A stretch of DNA of 48,080 nucleotides from an uncultured Oscillospiraceae bacterium. Its GTDB lineage: Bacteria > Bacillota > Clostridia > Oscillospirales > Oscillospiraceae. The stretch is taken from assembly GCA_910579775.1 (NCBI GenBank), contig CAJTUE010000012.1, positions 1 to 48,080 of the forward strand, given 5' to 3'. Below, in pieces: positions 1-7,446 of the stretch; the first letter of the stretch is position 1; each line of letters begins with the position of its first letter. A program made the translations under genes and the position numbers. The notes under the pieces were generated by a model. The model did no database searches, had not been told where the DNA came from, and was given only the letters and a program-made list of their open reading frames with translations.

Positions 1-8
1 CTGAATAA

Positions 9-302
9 TCAATGCTGATGATTTTTGAGTTGCTGTCTTATGCTATTCATACTCAAAGCGGGGAAAATGGTAATTATAGCAGATAGGCAAGTAGCAATCG
101 TTATTTCCTGATAAATTCCGCTAACAATAATGCCAACTATGTAAGTAAGAATCCAAAAGAGAATCAAAAATATCAGCATAGTTATTACTTGATTAATCGT
201 ATTACTCTTCAGCGAATTGCCACAGGCTTGAATACACAAAATCAAGTGTAATAGTGGGAATGCGACACCAAAAACAAATGCAAATAACCTTACTGCTGGC
301 AT
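9..302 (-). pseudogene. AT-rich fragment encoding a hydrophobic membrane protein end
   Basis: An open frame of about 97 codons encodes two or three strongly hydrophobic stretches (around FVFGVAFPLLHLILCI, then MLIFLILFWILTYIVGIIV) and a short basic tail ending in KNHQH before a TGA stop. The family is not recognised. The DNA from base 1 to about 302 is clearly more AT-rich than everything to its right. The frame begins exactly where the CotJ-like reading frame on the same strand loses its family pattern. It therefore looks like the 3' part of a foreign membrane-protein gene joined to a spore-coat gene. The join may be an insertion, a recombination junction or an assembly error at a contig end. 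Confidence 0.3.
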
Positions 303-621
303 AGCTATCCAGGTAAAGGCCCAGCTCGGTGAGCACAAACTCCAGTGCCTGAAGTTCAGCCAAGGGAGTGGCGGGGACCTGGGTGGCATCGGCTTTGCGG
401 AAGAAGGGGAGGTTCAGGCCGGGGAACAGCGTTCCGTTGTCCAGCGCCTCAGCCACCTCGTATTTGGGGCTGCCCTTCTGCTGGAAGGGTACATAGGGGA
501 CGGACAACGGCGCGCAAGAGGGCATCGTGCCGTAAAGTTTGTTGCAGGCCGCGGGGGTGATGGGGGTGCCGGGTACCTCCGGCTTCACGTCCTCGACAGG
601 CTTGTCAGGCTTGGGAAACAC
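202..621 (-). CDS. cotJA: Spore coat protein CotJA-like, running into a truncated CotJB-like segment
   Basis: The N-terminal part has the CotJA look: a Pro-rich lead, a short Cys-containing stretch, then VPYVPFQQ, a hydrophilic segment, and GTLFPGLNLPF. CotJA is a small protein of the spore coat or its assembly layer. Without an intervening stop the frame continues into ELQALEFVLTELGLYLD, which resembles the start of CotJB (usually followed by THPDD). It then enters unrelated AT-rich sequence at about base 302 and stops at 202. GTG at 621 is preferred because the SD GGAGG lies 7 bases before it. The ATG six bases upstream almost touches the SD. Whether CotJA and CotJB are naturally fused here or only read through cannot be decided from the sequence. 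Confidence 0.6.
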   Translation of the reverse strand: MFPKPDKPVEDVKPEVPGTPITPAACNKLYGTMPSCAPLSVPYVPFQQKGSPKYEVAEALDNGTLFPGLNLPFFRKADATQVPATPLAELQALEFVLTELGLYLDSYASSKVICICFWCRIPTITLDFVYSSLWQFAEE

Positions 622-701
622 AGTCATTCCTCCTTTGTTGGCGGGGCGGTCTGCGCCCCGCATTCCATCCTATGAAGCGGAGGCGAGGTGGGCTACACCC
701 T

Positions 702-729
702 TTGCAAAACGGGGAAAGTGTGGTACAAT
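702..729 (+). promoter_or_regulatory. Probable sigma-A promoter of the amidase-radA unit
   Basis: TTGCAA at 702-707 and TACAAT at 724-729 are separated by 16 bases. They lie about 50 bases upstream of the GTG start at 781, in the gap after the divergent CotJA gene. Confidence 0.5.
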
Positions 730-780
730 GAGAATACTTGCTCCCCTGGCTCATAAGATGGACAAAAAGGGGGTGGGGAC

Positions 781-1545
781 GTGAAAGAAAACCGTTTTTG
801 GATCGGCTTGTCCCTGGTGGCGCTGGGACTTTTGGGGGCGCTGGGCGGCTTTGTACTGCGCCGGGACACACCCGTGGCGGCCAGCGCGGCCATAAGCGGA
901 CCTGTAGTTGTCATTGACGCCGGTCACGGCGGGGAGGACGGCGGCGCCGTGGCCCCAGACGGTACGGAGGAGGCGGACGTCAATCTGGAGGTGGCGCGCC
1001 GGTTGGATGTGCTGCTGCGGCTTATGGGGGAGAACACCCTGCTGCTGCGCGACAGCGACATTTCCCTCCACGATGACAGCGCAGCCACCATCCGGGAGAA
1101 GAAGGTCAGCGACATCCACAACCGTGTGGACGCGGTGAACGCCTTGGAGGACGCGCGGCTCATCAGCATCCACCAGAATTTCTTTTCCAGCTCCAAATAC
1201 AGCGGGGCCCAGGTGTTTTACGGCGGAAACCCGCTGAGCCAGCCCTGGGCGGAGACCACCCAGAGCGAGCTGCGCGCCTGTCTGGCCCCCGAGAATAAGC
1301 GGCAGATCAAGCCCATTGACCGTCATGTCTATCTGATGAACCACATTTCCTGCCCCGCCCTGCTCATCGAGTGCGGTTTTTTGTCCAACCCGGAGGAGCG
1401 CTGGCTGTTGAAGGACCCCGGCTATCAGACAGCTCTGGCGGCGGTGATCGCCGGGTCTTATGTACAGAGCACACAAGAGAAAGGAGAGATCCCCCATGTC
1501 TCCCAAAGCGAAGAAAGTGTTTTACTGCACCCAGTGCGGGAATGA
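781..1545 (+). CDS. cwlD: N-acetylmuramoyl-L-alanine amidase, CwlD-like
   Basis: A 254-residue protein with an N-terminal membrane anchor (about residues 7-27) and an extracytoplasmic Amidase_3 domain. Visible zinc-site and catalytic elements are VVVIDAGHGGEDGGA near residue 43, an SIHQNFF segment that carries the second His, and the late ALLIECGFLSNPEE with its catalytic Glu. Such enzymes cut the amide bond between MurNAc and the stem peptide. In spore formers CwlD works on cortex peptidoglycan, making the muramic-lactam needed for germination. The start is GTG at 781, after a G-rich SD. The gene ends 50 bases inside the radA start region, so the two are probably cotranscribed. CwlD rather than another Amidase_3 enzyme is suggested by size, single domain and the spore-coat neighbour. 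Confidence 0.8.
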   Translation: MKENRFWIGLSLVALGLLGALGGFVLRRDTPVAASAAISGPVVVIDAGHGGEDGGAVAPDGTEEADVNLEVARRLDVLLRLMGENTLLLRDSDISLHDDSAATIREKKVSDIHNRVDAVNALEDARLISIHQNFFSSSKYSGAQVFYGGNPLSQPWAETTQSELRACLAPENKRQIKPIDRHVYLMNHISCPALLIECGFLSNPEERWLLKDPGYQTALAAVIAGSYVQSTQEKGEIPHVSQSEESVLLHPVRE

Positions 1546-2866
1546 AACGCCGAAATGGCAGGGCCAGTGCTCTGCCTGCGGTGCTTGGAACACTGTTGTA
1601 GAACAACCCGAGGCGGTGACCCGCAAGGCCTCCGCGCCCCGCCGGGGCGGCGGCCCCTTTTCCATGAACCGTCCCCAGGCCATCAAGGACGTGGAAACCA
1701 CCGACGAGCTGAGGTTCGCCACCGGCCTTGGTGAACTGGACCGGGTGCTGGGCGGCGGCGCGGTAAAGGGCTCTCTGGTGTTGGTGGGCGGCGCGCCGGG
1801 GATCGGCAAATCCACCCTCATGCTCCAGATCTGCGACAGCCTGTGCCGCTTTGCCAATGTTCTGTATGTGTCGGGAGAGGAATCCCAGCGGCAGATCAAG
1901 CTCCGGGCCGAACGGCTGAAGGTGCGGGGCGAGGGGTTATACCTGCTCAGCGAGACCAATTTGGAGGATATCATCGAATCGGTCCACGAGCTGAAGCCCG
2001 ATGTACTCATTGTGGACTCTATTCAAACCATGTATAACGGCGACACATCCTCCACCCCCGGCAGTGTGGGCCAGGTGAAGGAGTGCACCATGGCGCTGAT
2101 GCAGCTGGCTAAGGGCGAGGGCGTCACGGTCTTTGTCATTGGCCACATCAACAAGGAGGGCTCCCTGGCCGGACCCAAGGTGCTGGAGCATATGGTGGAC
2201 TGCGTTTTGCTCTTTGAAGGGGAGGAACACATGTCCCACCGCATCCTCCGAGCGGCGAAGAACCGCTTTGGCGCCACCAATGAGATCGGCGTGTTTGAGA
2301 TGGGGGACCAGGGCTTGGCGGAGGTGCCCAATCCCTCGGAGACCCTGCTCTCCGGTCGACCCCAGGACACCCCGGGCACCTGCGTCACCTGTGTGATGGA
2401 GGGGGCGCGGCCTGTGCTGGCAGAGGTGCAGGCCCTGGTGGTACCCAGCGGGTACGGAAACGCCCGGCGCACCAGCAACGGCTTTGACTACAACCGTGCG
2501 GTGCTGCTACTGGCGGTGCTGGAGAAGCGGGGCGGACTGATGGTCAATAGCTGCGACGCCTACCTGAACGTCATCGGCGGACTTTGGGTAGGGGAGCCCG
2601 CGGCGGATCTGGCCGCCATCATCGCCCTGGCCTCCAGCTTCCGGGACAAGTGCGTTCCCGGCGACCTGGCCGCCGTGGGGGAGGTAGGGCTGACAGGGGA
2701 GCTGCGCAGTGTGAACTCTCTGTCCCAGCGGCTCTCCGAGGTCCGGCGGCTGGGCTTTACCAAGTGTCTGATCCCTGCCCAGAGCCACGGAAAGGTGGCC
2801 GCTCCCGAGGGGCTACAGCTTATCCGCGTGCGCAATATCCGAGAGGCGCTGGCCGCCATTTTGTGA
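1496..2866 (+). CDS. radA: DNA repair protein RadA/Sms
   Basis: A 456-residue RadA (Sms), the hexameric helicase that promotes branch migration during recombinational repair. Domains in order: an N-terminal C4 zinc finger (CTQCG...CSACG), a RecA-like ATPase with Walker A GGAPGIGKST (Lys105), the RadA-specific KNRFG motif after the Walker B region, and a C-terminal Lon-protease-like domain. Length is normal for the family. The ATG at 1496 is chosen because AAAGGAG precedes it and because the zinc finger starts ten residues later. An in-frame ATG at 1460 lies inside the amidase gene and has no SD. The gene overlaps the end of cwlD by 50 bases. Confidence 0.95.
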   Translation: MSPKAKKVFYCTQCGNETPKWQGQCSACGAWNTVVEQPEAVTRKASAPRRGGGPFSMNRPQAIKDVETTDELRFATGLGELDRVLGGGAVKGSLVLVGGAPGIGKSTLMLQICDSLCRFANVLYVSGEESQRQIKLRAERLKVRGEGLYLLSETNLEDIIESVHELKPDVLIVDSIQTMYNGDTSSTPGSVGQVKECTMALMQLAKGEGVTVFVIGHINKEGSLAGPKVLEHMVDCVLLFEGEEHMSHRILRAAKNRFGATNEIGVFEMGDQGLAEVPNPSETLLSGRPQDTPGTCVTCVMEGARPVLAEVQALVVPSGYGNARRTSNGFDYNRAVLLLAVLEKRGGLMVNSCDAYLNVIGGLWVGEPAADLAAIIALASSFRDKCVPGDLAAVGEVGLTGELRSVNSLSQRLSEVRRLGFTKCLIPAQSHGKVAAPEGLQLIRVRNIREALAAIL

Positions 2867-2992
2867 GGCCCTGGGCACATAGTTGACGCAGGGGTGCTCC
2901 CCGGTGGGCTCACCGCTGGACATAGCCCGTTCCAGAGTGCAGTAGCCGTCGCGCTGATAGAGGCAGTCGCCGGTGCAGACGATCAAGCTCAT
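2813..2992 (-). CDS. Small Cys-rich protein, antisense to the end of radA
   Basis: A 59-residue protein beginning MSLIVCTGDCLYQRDGYCTL and carrying a fourth Cys in a later HPCVNYVP segment. The CxxxCxYQxDGxCTL pattern resembles a family of small Cys-rich clostridial proteins that are often misnamed hydroxymyristoyl-ACP dehydratase. Four spaced Cys suggest metal binding. Function is unknown. The last 54 bases lie opposite the 3' end of radA. The SD is weak (GGTGGTG, about 9 bases upstream). It could be a chance ORF, but the regular Cys spacing and family resemblance argue for a real gene. Confidence 0.5.
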   Translation of the reverse strand: MSLIVCTGDCLYQRDGYCTLERAMSSGEPTGEHPCVNYVPRASQNGGQRLSDIAHADKL

Positions 2993-3003
2993 AGGATATT
3001 TCA

Positions 3004-3041
3004 CCACCCGGCGGTTATTGTCTCCGCCGGGTGGCGGTTTT
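3004..3041 (+). terminator. Hairpin with short U-tract after radA
   Basis: CCACCCGGCGG (3004-3014) pairs perfectly with CCGCCGGGTGG (3024-3034) around a 9-base loop. CGGTTTT follows on the plus strand. The T-run is short, so efficiency is uncertain. The same hairpin sits just upstream of the minus-strand Cys-rich gene. Confidence 0.5.
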
Positions 3042-3073
3042 ATGTCGGGAACAGCGGAGCGGAAAATTATAGG

Positions 3074-3101
3074 TGTCAAATCCCTGGAGATGGTGTATAA
3101 T
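3074..3101 (+). promoter_or_regulatory. Possible promoter of the yfmF-yfmH-lgt-folD unit
   Basis: A perfect TATAAT lies at 3096-3101, 35 bases before the yfmF start. The -35 (TGTCAA around 3074-3079) is a poor match, so only the -10 is convincing. Confidence 0.4.
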
Positions 3102-3135
3102 AACCGTTAAAGACCCAGATAAAAGGAGCGAGACC

Positions 3136-4428
3136 ATGAAGGTTACCGAGTTTCACTATCCCCCCGGGATCGATCTGACCATGATACAGACCGACAAATT
3201 TAAAAGCGCCGCCCTGTCCGCCTCTTTCCTTGTGCCCCTCAAGAGGGAGACGGCGGCGGCCAACGCCCTGGTCCCCTATGTCCTGCGCCGGGGAACGGAG
3301 CGATACCCCACCATGGGAGAGATCAGCGTCAGGCTGGAGGAACTGTACGGCGGGACCCTGGACCCGGCGGTCCGTAAACGGGGAGAGACCCAGTGCGTGG
3401 GACTCATCGGCAGCTTTTTGGACGACGCCTACGCCCTGGAGTCCGGCTCCAACCTCCAAGAGGCGGCGGCGCTGTTGGAGGAGATGCTGCTGCATCCCGT
3501 CACCGAGAACGGGGCGTTCAAGGAGGAGTATGTTTCCGGCGAGCGGGAGAAGCTGGTCCAGGCCATCCGCGCCCAGATCAACGACAAGCGGCAGTACGCC
3601 ATGCTGCGGCTGCTGCAGGAGATGTGCCGGGATGAGCACTGCGGGGTGGACCCACTGGGCGGTGAAGCAGATATGGCGGCGGTGACTGCCCAGGACGCCT
3701 GGAACGCCTATCAAGGGCTGCTGAAGCATGCCCGGCTCCATCTGTTTTACTGCGGCACCGCCGACGCGGAGGAAGTGAAAAAGGCGCTGGAGGGGCTGAT
3801 GAAGGGGGTCCACGCCCTTCAGGGGGAGGACGTGCAGGCGCTGACCTGCGATGTTTACTATGATCCCCAGAGAAACGAGACTGTGGTGGAGCGGATGGAC
3901 GTGGCCCAGGGGAAACTGGCCATAGGCTTTCGGACCGACGGCGTGCGGCTGACAGGGGACGACCGGAGGTCATACGCCGCCCTCACCGTGATGAACGCCC
4001 TCTATGGAGGGACCGCTACCTCCAAGCTGTTTATGAACGTGCGGGAAAGGCTTTCGCTCTGCTACTACGCCTCCTCGGCGGTGGAGAGCCTGAAGGGGAT
4101 GCTGGTGGTGTCCTCCGGGGTAGAATTTGACAGCATGGACCGGGCTCAGCAGGAGATCCTGGATCAGCTGGAGGCTGTCAAGCGGGGGGACTTTACCGAC
4201 GACGAGCTGGAGAGCGCCCGGCAGGCGGTGGTCAATGTCTACAAAAGCGCCATCGACAGCCGGGCCCAGCTGGAGAGCCAGTACCTCACCGCGGCGGTGA
4301 GCGGCGTGCGGGTGGCCTTGCCGGAGCTGGCGGCGGAGGCGGAGCAGGTGACCCGGGAGCAGGTGGCCGCTGTGGCCCAAAGGGTCAAGCTGGATACCGT
4401 CTACCGCCTGGTGGGCAAGGAGGGCTGA
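3136..4428 (+). CDS. yfmF: M16 peptidase-like protein YfmF (inactive-type partner)
   Basis: A 430-residue protein with the two-lobed M16 (pitrilysin/insulinase) fold. The HxxEH zinc motif is absent: the expected place near residues 45-60 reads NALVPYVLRRGT. This is typical of the first member of the clostridial/Bacillus YfmF-YfmH pair (B. subtilis ymfF/ymfH). Current databases link that pair to EF-P 5-aminopentanol modification, and no EF-P gene lies in this window. The ATG at 3136 follows AAAAGGAGCG. An upstream in-frame ATG at 3073 overlaps the promoter and has no SD. The partner gene starts 3 bases after this stop, consistent with a heteromeric pair. Confidence 0.85.
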   Translation: MKVTEFHYPPGIDLTMIQTDKFKSAALSASFLVPLKRETAAANALVPYVLRRGTERYPTMGEISVRLEELYGGTLDPAVRKRGETQCVGLIGSFLDDAYALESGSNLQEAAALLEEMLLHPVTENGAFKEEYVSGEREKLVQAIRAQINDKRQYAMLRLLQEMCRDEHCGVDPLGGEADMAAVTAQDAWNAYQGLLKHARLHLFYCGTADAEEVKKALEGLMKGVHALQGEDVQALTCDVYYDPQRNETVVERMDVAQGKLAIGFRTDGVRLTGDDRRSYAALTVMNALYGGTATSKLFMNVRERLSLCYYASSAVESLKGMLVVSSGVEFDSMDRAQQEILDQLEAVKRGDFTDDELESARQAVVNVYKSAIDSRAQLESQYLTAAVSGVRVALPELAAEAEQVTREQVAAVAQRVKLDTVYRLVGKEG

Positions 4429-4431
4429 GCG

Positions 4432-5709
4432 ATGGAAAAGAGAGTGTATGAAAAGCTGGGGGAGAGCGTGTTTTATGGAGAACTCCCCAATGGACTGCCC
4501 GTCTATGTGGACGTTCGCCCCGGCTACGGCAAGCAGTTCGCTTTTTTCGCCACCCGCTACGGCGGGGTGGATATGAAATTTGAGACCCAGGACGGCTGGC
4601 AGGACACCCCGGCGGGAGTGGCCCACTTCCTGGAGCACAAGCTTTTTGATACCAAGGACGGCAACGCCCTCCAGATCATGGCCGCCAACGGAGCGGACCC
4701 CAACGCCTTTACCAGCTTTGGGATGACGGGGTACTTCTTCCAGTGCACCCGCGGCTTTGAGGAGAATCTGCGCACCCTGCTGGGTTTTGTGAGCGAGCCC
4801 TGGTTCACCCCCGAGAGCGTGGCCAAGGAGCAGGGCATCATCGGCCAGGAGATCGCCATGGGGGACGACGAGGCGGACACCGAGGTGTTCTACGACCTCT
4901 TGAAATGCCTTTACGACCACCACCCGGTGCGCACCCACATCGCCGGGACGGCGGCGTCTATCGCGGAGATCACCGACCAGACCCTCTACACCTGCCACGG
5001 GGCGTTTTACAATCCCGGCAACATGGTGCTGACAGTGATAGGAGATGTAGACCCCGAGCGGGTGCTGAGCATTGCCGGGGAGCTCGTCACCGGGAAGGCC
5101 ACCGGCAACCCCCGGCGGGACTATGGCGGGGCGGAGCCGGAGCAGGCTGTTTCCCACGACAGCCGCCGGACTATGGCGGTGGCCGCGCCGCTGTTTCAGC
5201 TGGGCTTTAAGATCGCGCCGCCGGCCAAAGAGGAGTTGCTCAAGACCCGGCTGGTGGCCGAGCTGGCGGGGGATCTGCTGCTGGGCGATTCCAGCGCCCT
5301 GTATGCCCGGCTCTACAACGGCGGTCTCATCACCAAGAACTTCTCCTACGGCTTTGAGGATTACCCCGGCTGTGCCTTCTTTGCCCTGGGCGGGGAGAGC
5401 GAGGCCCCGGAAAAGGTGAGGGAGCTGTTCTTTGCCGCCGCCAAAGAGATGGGGGAGAAGGGCTTCCGGGAAGAGGACTTCCGGCGGCTCAAGAAGGCGG
5501 CCTACGGCGACATGGTGAGTCGGCTCAACTCCTTTGAGCACACCGCCATCGAGCTGGCCCAGGGCCATTTAGACGGGGTGGACGTGCTCTCCTTCCCGGA
5601 GGCATTCCGATCCATCACCGTCCGGGAGGTCCGGGACTTTATCGCACGGTGGTTTACCCCGGACCAGGCGGCCCTGGCGGTCATCACCCCGGGAGGTGAA
5701 GAGTCGTGA
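4432..5709 (+). CDS. yfmH: M16 zinc peptidase YfmH (active-type partner)
   Basis: A 425-residue M16 peptidase with the inverted zinc motif HFLEH in GVAHFLEHKLF near residue 65. A downstream glutamate-rich segment (IIGQEIAMGDDEADTE) supplies the third zinc ligand. It is the catalytic member of the YfmF-YfmH pair. Known roles of such pairs are processing or modification functions rather than bulk proteolysis. The start at 4432 is served by the GGAGGG that ends the yfmF gene. Its stop overlaps the lgt start as GTGA, which indicates translational coupling. Confidence 0.88.
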   Translation: MEKRVYEKLGESVFYGELPNGLPVYVDVRPGYGKQFAFFATRYGGVDMKFETQDGWQDTPAGVAHFLEHKLFDTKDGNALQIMAANGADPNAFTSFGMTGYFFQCTRGFEENLRTLLGFVSEPWFTPESVAKEQGIIGQEIAMGDDEADTEVFYDLLKCLYDHHPVRTHIAGTAASIAEITDQTLYTCHGAFYNPGNMVLTVIGDVDPERVLSIAGELVTGKATGNPRRDYGGAEPEQAVSHDSRRTMAVAAPLFQLGFKIAPPAKEELLKTRLVAELAGDLLLGDSSALYARLYNGGLITKNFSYGFEDYPGCAFFALGGESEAPEKVRELFFAAAKEMGEKGFREEDFRRLKKAAYGDMVSRLNSFEHTAIELAQGHLDGVDVLSFPEAFRSITVREVRDFIARWFTPDQAALAVITPGGEES

Positions 5710-6641
5710 GCATTATCACTTTTCCCAGTCTGGGGCTGGAGTTTCATCTGAACCGGGTGGCCTTTCATCTCTTTGGCCACCCGGTCTACTGGTACGGCAT
5801 CATCATTGCCGCGGGCTTTTTGCTGGCGGTGGGGTTTTGCATGCGCCGCGCGCCGCGCTTTGGCATGACGGGGGACGACCTTATTGACATGCTTCTCTTT
5901 GCCGTGCCCCTGGCCATCGTGGGGGCCCGGCTCTATTACATCATCTTCTACCTGGACTTTTTTACCAAGCCGGACGGCACGCCGGACTGGGCCGCCATGG
6001 TACGCATTACCGACGGTGGCCTTGCCATCTACGGCGGGGTCATTGCGGCGGTGCTCACTGTCATCGTGTTTTGTAAGGTCCGCAAGGCCAAGATCGGGGC
6101 CTATCTGGACATTGGGGCCTTTGGCCTCTTGATCGGTCAGGCTGTAGGCCGCTGGGGCAACTTTATGAACGCCGAGGCCTTCGGCTCGGAGACGACCCTC
6201 CCCTGGCGCATGGGCGTACAGGTGTGGGACGAGCTGGCGGGGAAATACATCAACTGTGGGGAGGTCCACCCCACCTTCCTTTACGAGAGCCTGTGGAATG
6301 TGGCGGGCTTCATCCTTCTGCTGGTCATTGCCAAGCGGTGGAGGAAATACGACGGGCAGATCTTCACCGGCTACGTGGCCTGGTACGGTCTGGGCCGGGC
6401 GTGGATCGAGGGTCTGCGCACCGACAGCCTCTATTTCTTTGGCCTGAAGCTGTTCGGCGCGCCCATCCGCACCTCCCAAGTGCTGGCCGTCGCTTCCGCG
6501 GTGGTGGCCATCGGACTTTTAATCTATCACCTAAAATTTAGAGCGCATACCCCGGAGGAGCTTTACTGTAACCGGGCAAAGGAGGAGAAGACAGATGATA
6601 TGGATGGACGGGAAGGCCCTGGCGGCGAAGCGGAAGGCTGA
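5706..6641 (+). CDS. lgt: Prolipoprotein diacylglyceryl transferase
   Basis: A 311-residue polytopic membrane enzyme that transfers diacylglycerol from phosphatidylglycerol to the lipobox Cys of prolipoproteins. The Lgt signature is clear: GRWGNFMNAEAFG near residues 150-162, with the conserved Arg and Asn. Other family elements are YWYGIIIAAGF near the N-terminus, DGGLAIYGGV in the middle, and HPTFLYES with the conserved His. The start is GTG at 5706, overlapping the yfmH stop, with GGGAGGTGA upstream. The C-terminal tail is hydrophilic and extends 47 bases over the folD start. One lipoprotein client is visible in this window, the SBP at 33.5 kb. Confidence 0.95.
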   Translation: MSIITFPSLGLEFHLNRVAFHLFGHPVYWYGIIIAAGFLLAVGFCMRRAPRFGMTGDDLIDMLLFAVPLAIVGARLYYIIFYLDFFTKPDGTPDWAAMVRITDGGLAIYGGVIAAVLTVIVFCKVRKAKIGAYLDIGAFGLLIGQAVGRWGNFMNAEAFGSETTLPWRMGVQVWDELAGKYINCGEVHPTFLYESLWNVAGFILLLVIAKRWRKYDGQIFTGYVAWYGLGRAWIEGLRTDSLYFFGLKLFGAPIRTSQVLAVASAVVAIGLLIYHLKFRAHTPEELYCNRAKEEKTDDMDGREGPGGEAEG

Positions 6642-7446
6642 GCTGCGGGGCAAGGTGGACAAGCTGCCCCGCAAGCCGGGGCTGGCGGTGATTCTGGTGG
6701 GAGACGACCCCGCCAGCCGCACCTACGTCAACGGCAAGCGCCGGGACTGTGAAGAGTGCGGGTTTTACAGCGAGGAATACACCATGCCCGCCGGGACCGC
6801 CCAGGCGGACCTGCTGGCCCTTATCGATGAGCTGAATGCACGGGAGGACATTGACGGCATCCTGGTCCAGCTACCTTTGCCCAAGGGATTGGACAGCCGG
6901 GTGCTGCTGGACGCCATCCGCCCGGACAAGGACGTGGACTGCTTCCACCCTGTCAACGTGGGCAAGCTGTTCTCCGGGCAAACGGGTGGTTTTGCGCCCT
7001 GCACCCCCGCGGGGGTAATGGACCTGCTCCATGAGTATGGCATCGAACCCACGGGGAAGGAGTGCGTGGTGCTGGGCCGCTCCAACATCGTGGGCAAGCC
7101 CATGGCGGCACTGCTGTTGGCGGAGGACGGAACGGTGACCATCTGCCACTCCGCGACCCCTGATCTGGCGCAAAAATGCGCCACGGCGGACATTTTGGTG
7201 TCCGCCGTGGGGAAGGCCGGCCTTGTGACCGGAGATATGGTGAAGGAAGGCGCTGTGGTAGTGGATGTGGCCATGAACCGCGACGCCGAGGGTAAGCTGT
7301 GCGGGGACGTGGTGATGGAGGAAGTGGCCGAAAAGGCGGCCTATCTGACGCCTGTACCCGGCGGCATCGGTCCCATGACCCGGGCCGAGCTGATGCGCAA
7401 TACTTACCGGGCGGCCTGCCGCCACCTTAACGTCGATCCTGCGTGA
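6595..7446 (+). CDS. folD: Methylenetetrahydrofolate dehydrogenase / cyclohydrolase FolD
   Basis: A 283-residue bifunctional cytosolic enzyme that converts 5,10-methylene-THF to 10-formyl-THF with NADP. Landmarks are VGDDPASRTYVNGKRR (Tyr44 and catalytic Lys48), GILVQLPLPKG, the cofactor-loop VLGRSNIVGKPMA, and the C-terminal PGGIGPMT. ATG at 6595 is chosen for the GGAGGAG 9 bases upstream, although this places the start inside the end of lgt. Its 3' end overlaps the convergent leuA gene by 20 bases. Confidence 0.96.
   Translation: MIWMDGKALAAKRKAELRGKVDKLPRKPGLAVILVGDDPASRTYVNGKRRDCEECGFYSEEYTMPAGTAQADLLALIDELNAREDIDGILVQLPLPKGLDSRVLLDAIRPDKDVDCFHPVNVGKLFSGQTGGFAPCTPAGVMDLLHEYGIEPTGKECVVLGRSNIVGKPMAALLLAEDGTVTICHSATPDLAQKCATADILVSAVGKAGLVTGDMVKEGAVVVDVAMNRDAEGKLCGDVVMEEVAEKAAYLTPVPGGIGPMTRAELMRNTYRAACRHLNVDPA

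Noticed and set aside
3970..5568. A 532-codon minus-strand frame opposite yfmF/yfmH
   Set aside because: It spans two well-supported M16 genes and encodes a Gly/Leu/Val/His-rich product with no motif. No SD or promoter is at its start.
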